Shown here: in pieces, positions 8,587-9,302 of the stretch
Numbering within the stretch: the first letter of the stretch is position 1
Layout: each line of letters begins with the position of its first letter
DNA from: JAZDOH01 sp043798815
GTDB taxonomy: Bacteria; Patescibacteriota; Gracilibacteria; UM-FILTER-43-11
NCBI GenBank assembly: GCA_043798815.1
Contig: JAZDOH010000009.1
Coordinates: forward strand, 1-9,302
Length of the DNA stretch: 9,302 bases
Direction of reading: 5' to 3'
Position numbers and translations under genes: made by a program
Notes under the pieces: model-generated
The model's database searches: none
What the model saw: the letters and a program-made list of their open reading frames with translations, nothing else
What the model was told of the DNA's origin: nothing

Positions 8587-8651
8587 CGCGCATACCAAAA
8601 ACCCCCCAATCTTCTAATGATTCATGAGAGGTTTAAGGCGTTTTTTGTTTT
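8585..8651 (+). terminator. Weak candidate rho-independent terminator after the operon
   Basis: Two short nested stems can form: AACGC (8585-8589) with GCGTT (8638-8642), and AAACC (8599-8603) with GGTTT (8630-8634). A T-rich run (six T, G, four T) covers 8641-8651. The position just after the last stop codon fits operon termination. The stems are only 5 bp each, separated by an asymmetric internal loop and closed by a long apical loop, so the structure is not strong. Confidence 0.3.
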
Positions 8652-8656
8652 GATTT

Positions 8657-8703
8657 TCCACTCCTGCCTTGCCCGACTTGGCGGACTGAGGCGGAACAGT
8701 GGA
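8657..8703. repeat. GC-rich imperfect hairpin in the convergent intergenic region
   Basis: TCCACT (8657-8662) and AGTGGA (8698-8703) are complementary. They enclose a GC-rich core with repeated GCC/GGC blocks (CCTGCC, TTGCCC, TTGGCGG, GAGGCGG) that could pair imperfectly. The element stands out in composition between two genes. It may be a degraded dispersed palindromic repeat of the kind seen between genes in many bacteria, or part of a bidirectional termination region. No T-run follows it in the minus direction. Confidence 0.3.
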
Positions 8704-8706
8704 TAA
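8698..8706 (-). promoter_or_regulatory. DnaA-box-like 9-mer (8 of 9)
   Basis: On the minus strand this reads TTATCCACT, one mismatch from the classical DnaA box TTATCCACA. It overlaps the right arm of the GC-rich hairpin. A single match carries little weight and is listed because a second near-match lies beyond the AT-rich array. Confidence 0.15.
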
Positions 8707-8715
8707 AACAGTAAG

Positions 8716-8898
8716 CTACCGATTGGTCGCTTGATCCATAAAGTTTTGGATCGACGATTCCGTCACCCGATACACACGTCCTAACCTCGCGGCTCGCAAC
8801 AATCCCATCTTGATATATTTTAGGACAGTGAGCGGGTGAATCTGTAGCAGGGTGGCAACTTGTTCGGTGGTGTAAATTTTTTCAACCAAAGCGAGCAA
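8716..8898 (-). CDS. Single-domain excisionase/BldC-type helix-turn-helix DNA-binding protein
   Basis: This 60-residue protein consists almost entirely of a MerR-like winged helix-turn-helix of the HTH_17/excisionase type. The first helix (T10-T-E-Q-V-A-T-L-L) is followed by the recognition helix (H21-P-L-T-V-L-K-Y-I-K) and a wing (L34-R-A-A-R-L-G-R-V-Y-R-V), then a short helix (S48-S-I-Q-N-F-M). The family includes phage Xis/AlpA-like recombination directionality factors and the Streptomyces regulator BldC. Some members bind direct repeats as head-to-tail cooperative multimers. No ATG is available: the start is TTG at 8898 or the in-frame TTG three codons later, neither preceded by a Shine-Dalgarno motif. 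The upstream frame closes at 8908-8910. It ends in TAG, unlike the TAA of the convergent operon. An array of 10-bp degenerate repeats begins immediately upstream of the start, so it is the obvious candidate binder and may control its own expression. No integrase is visible nearby. Confidence 0.75.
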   Translation of the reverse strand: MLALVEKIYTTEQVATLLQIHPLTVLKYIKMGLLRAARLGRVYRVTESSIQNFMDQATNR

Positions 8899-9079
8899 AT
8901 TTTTGTTTTAATTCTATTTAATTTTATTAAGTTTTGTTTAATCTAACTTGGTTTAATTTATTTTTATTAAGTTAGCTTAAGACCACTTAACTTTTATTTA
9001 TTTTAGTTAAATTCTTTTTATTTTTGTTAGCTTTTATTTAATTTATTTAAATCTACTTAACTTTGTCTAAACTAGGGCT

Positions 9080-9109
9080 AATCTACATGAACTAGGCTAA
9101 ATTTGTCAA
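9080..9109 (-). promoter_or_regulatory. Candidate sigma-70-type promoter inside the array, toward the HTH gene
   Basis: On the minus strand a perfect TTGACA (9109-9104) is followed after 18 bases by TAGATT (9085-9080, 4 of 6 to TATAAT). It points to the HTH gene and would give a leader of roughly 175 nt made of array sequence. In DNA this AT-rich, -10-like matches are common, so this is only a candidate. Confidence 0.25.
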
Positions 9110-9114
9110 AGTCT

Positions 9115-9144
9115 ATTATATTTAATTATGTTTTGTTATGTCTA
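9115..9144 (-). promoter_or_regulatory. Second candidate sigma-70-type promoter inside the array
   Basis: On the minus strand TAGACA (9144-9139, 5 of 6 to TTGACA) is followed after 18 bases by a perfect TATAAT (9120-9115). It points to the HTH gene. Lying within the distal end of the repeats, it would be blocked by a protein coating the array, which fits autoregulation. Chance occurrence is possible given the base composition. Confidence 0.3.
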
Positions 9145-9170
9145 ATTATATGGTGAAATAAACTTTGAAT

Positions 9171-9179
9171 TTATCCAAA
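9171..9179 (+). promoter_or_regulatory. DnaA-box-like 9-mer (8 of 9)
   Basis: TTATCCAAA differs from the classical DnaA box TTATCCACA at one position. It lies about 20 bases beyond the end of the 10-bp array, a spacing that would suit an origin, but there is no supporting cluster of boxes and no dnaA or dnaN in view. Confidence 0.15.
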
Positions 9180-9220
9180 AAACTTCCTATTTTTCACTAC
9201 ACCTCCATGCTTGATTTATT

Positions 9221-9301
9221 TTATTCTTTCCATTCCCATTCATTCAGTAAGTCCAAATCCAAATTAAGCCATTCATCTCGCGCAGGCAAATCCTCAAGTT
9301 C
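9221..9301 (-). CDS. C-terminal fragment of an unidentified minus-strand gene, running off the window
   Basis: Reading the minus strand from 9301, 26 codons stay open to a TAA at 9223-9221. The peptide begins E-L-E-D-L-P-A-R-D-E-W-L and ends N-E-W-E-W-K-E: strongly acidic, rich in Leu and Trp, with a plausible amphipathic helical pattern and coding-like codon choice. Base composition rises from the AT-rich array at this point, which supports real coding sequence. The other minus-strand frames close within this stretch. The gene would lie upstream of the HTH gene on the same strand, separated from it by the repeat array and about 70 further bases. The family cannot be named from this fragment. 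Confidence 0.5.
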   Translation of the reverse strand, partial: ELEDLPARDEWLNLDLDLLNEWEWKE

Positions 9302-9302
9302 A

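Larger units (their letters stand above)
8901..9150. repeat. Array of about 25 degenerate 10-bp direct repeats (5-bp substructure), very AT-rich
   Basis: Cut into consecutive 10-base units from 8901, the sequence keeps one register to about 9150 with no insertion or deletion. The plus-strand consensus is roughly N-T-Y-T-D-N-Y-T-W-R. By hand count, position 10 is a purine in all 25 units, position 3 a pyrimidine in all 25, and position 8 is T in the first 17. As 50 pentamers, position 2 is a pyrimidine in 47, position 3 in 45, and position 5 is never C. The eight pentamers ending in T are all odd-numbered, so the 10-bp unit is real and not only a 5-bp one. The period is not a multiple of three, so this is not a coding repeat. 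It sits just upstream of the small HTH gene. Likely roles are a multimeric protein-binding operator, a partition-type centromere or an origin element. The last third (from about 9071) contains more C and G and is more diverged. Confidence 0.8.

Noticed and set aside
8716..8898. Prophage or integrative element boundary implied by an excisionase-like gene
   Set aside because: No integrase, att-like direct repeat or tRNA gene is visible. The HTH_17 fold is shared by many non-phage regulators, so the context does not support calling a mobile element.
8968..8981. Inverted repeat TTAAG-TTAG-CTTAA as a separate operator
   Set aside because: It arises from two neighbouring units of the 10-bp array and is not clearly distinct from it.
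8901..9150. CRISPR array
   Set aside because: The repeats are 10 bp and degenerate with no spacers, and no cas gene is present.
9176..9209. GGAGGTG motif on the minus strand followed by a short GTG-started frame
   Set aside because: The frame closes after eight codons and the GTG is only three bases from the SD-like motif. A leader peptide is conceivable but unsupported.

Overview
The window looks like part of a bacterial chromosome from a poorly sampled lineage. My best guess is Candidatus Peregrinibacteria or another Patescibacteria (CPR) group. This rests on a run of exported proteins that I cannot assign to well-characterised families, with S-layer homology (SLH) domains, thrombospondin type 3 calcium repeats and a 'Myxococcus-type' disulfide repeat (DUF4215), and on the tight gene overlaps. 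The standard genetic code fits: the long frames hold no internal TGA. The lineage call is inference and not firm.

Bases 1-8586 hold one tightly packed plus-strand operon of five genes joined by overlaps of 8, 8, 1 and 10 nt. It contains (1) a large SLH/TSP3 surface protein, probably missing its 5' end; (2) and (3) two small exported proteins that look like diverged tandem paralogs; (4) a mosaic Cys-rich exported protein with an acidic linker and a DUF4215 motif; and (5) a 480-residue exported protein. All five end in TAA, and none of the four internal starts has a recognisable Shine-Dalgarno sequence, so translation is probably coupled. The products likely form or decorate one extracytoplasmic, disulfide-stabilised, S-layer-linked assembly. 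Its function cannot be read from the sequence.

Bases 8587-8715 are a short convergent intergenic stretch with a weak terminator candidate and a GC-rich imperfect hairpin. On the minus strand, 8716-8898 encodes a 60-residue single-domain excisionase/BldC-type helix-turn-helix protein with a TTG start.

Directly upstream of that small gene (8901-9150) lies the most striking element in the window: about 250 bp of very AT-rich DNA built on an uninterrupted degenerate 10-bp period with a 5-bp substructure. About 25 ten-base units run in register without indels. An array of degenerate direct repeats next to a small Xis/BldC-like protein suggests a cooperative protein-DNA filament site: an autoregulatory operator, a centromere-like partition site, or part of an origin or excision site. 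Beyond it, 9221-9301 encodes the C-terminal end of another minus-strand gene that runs off the window.
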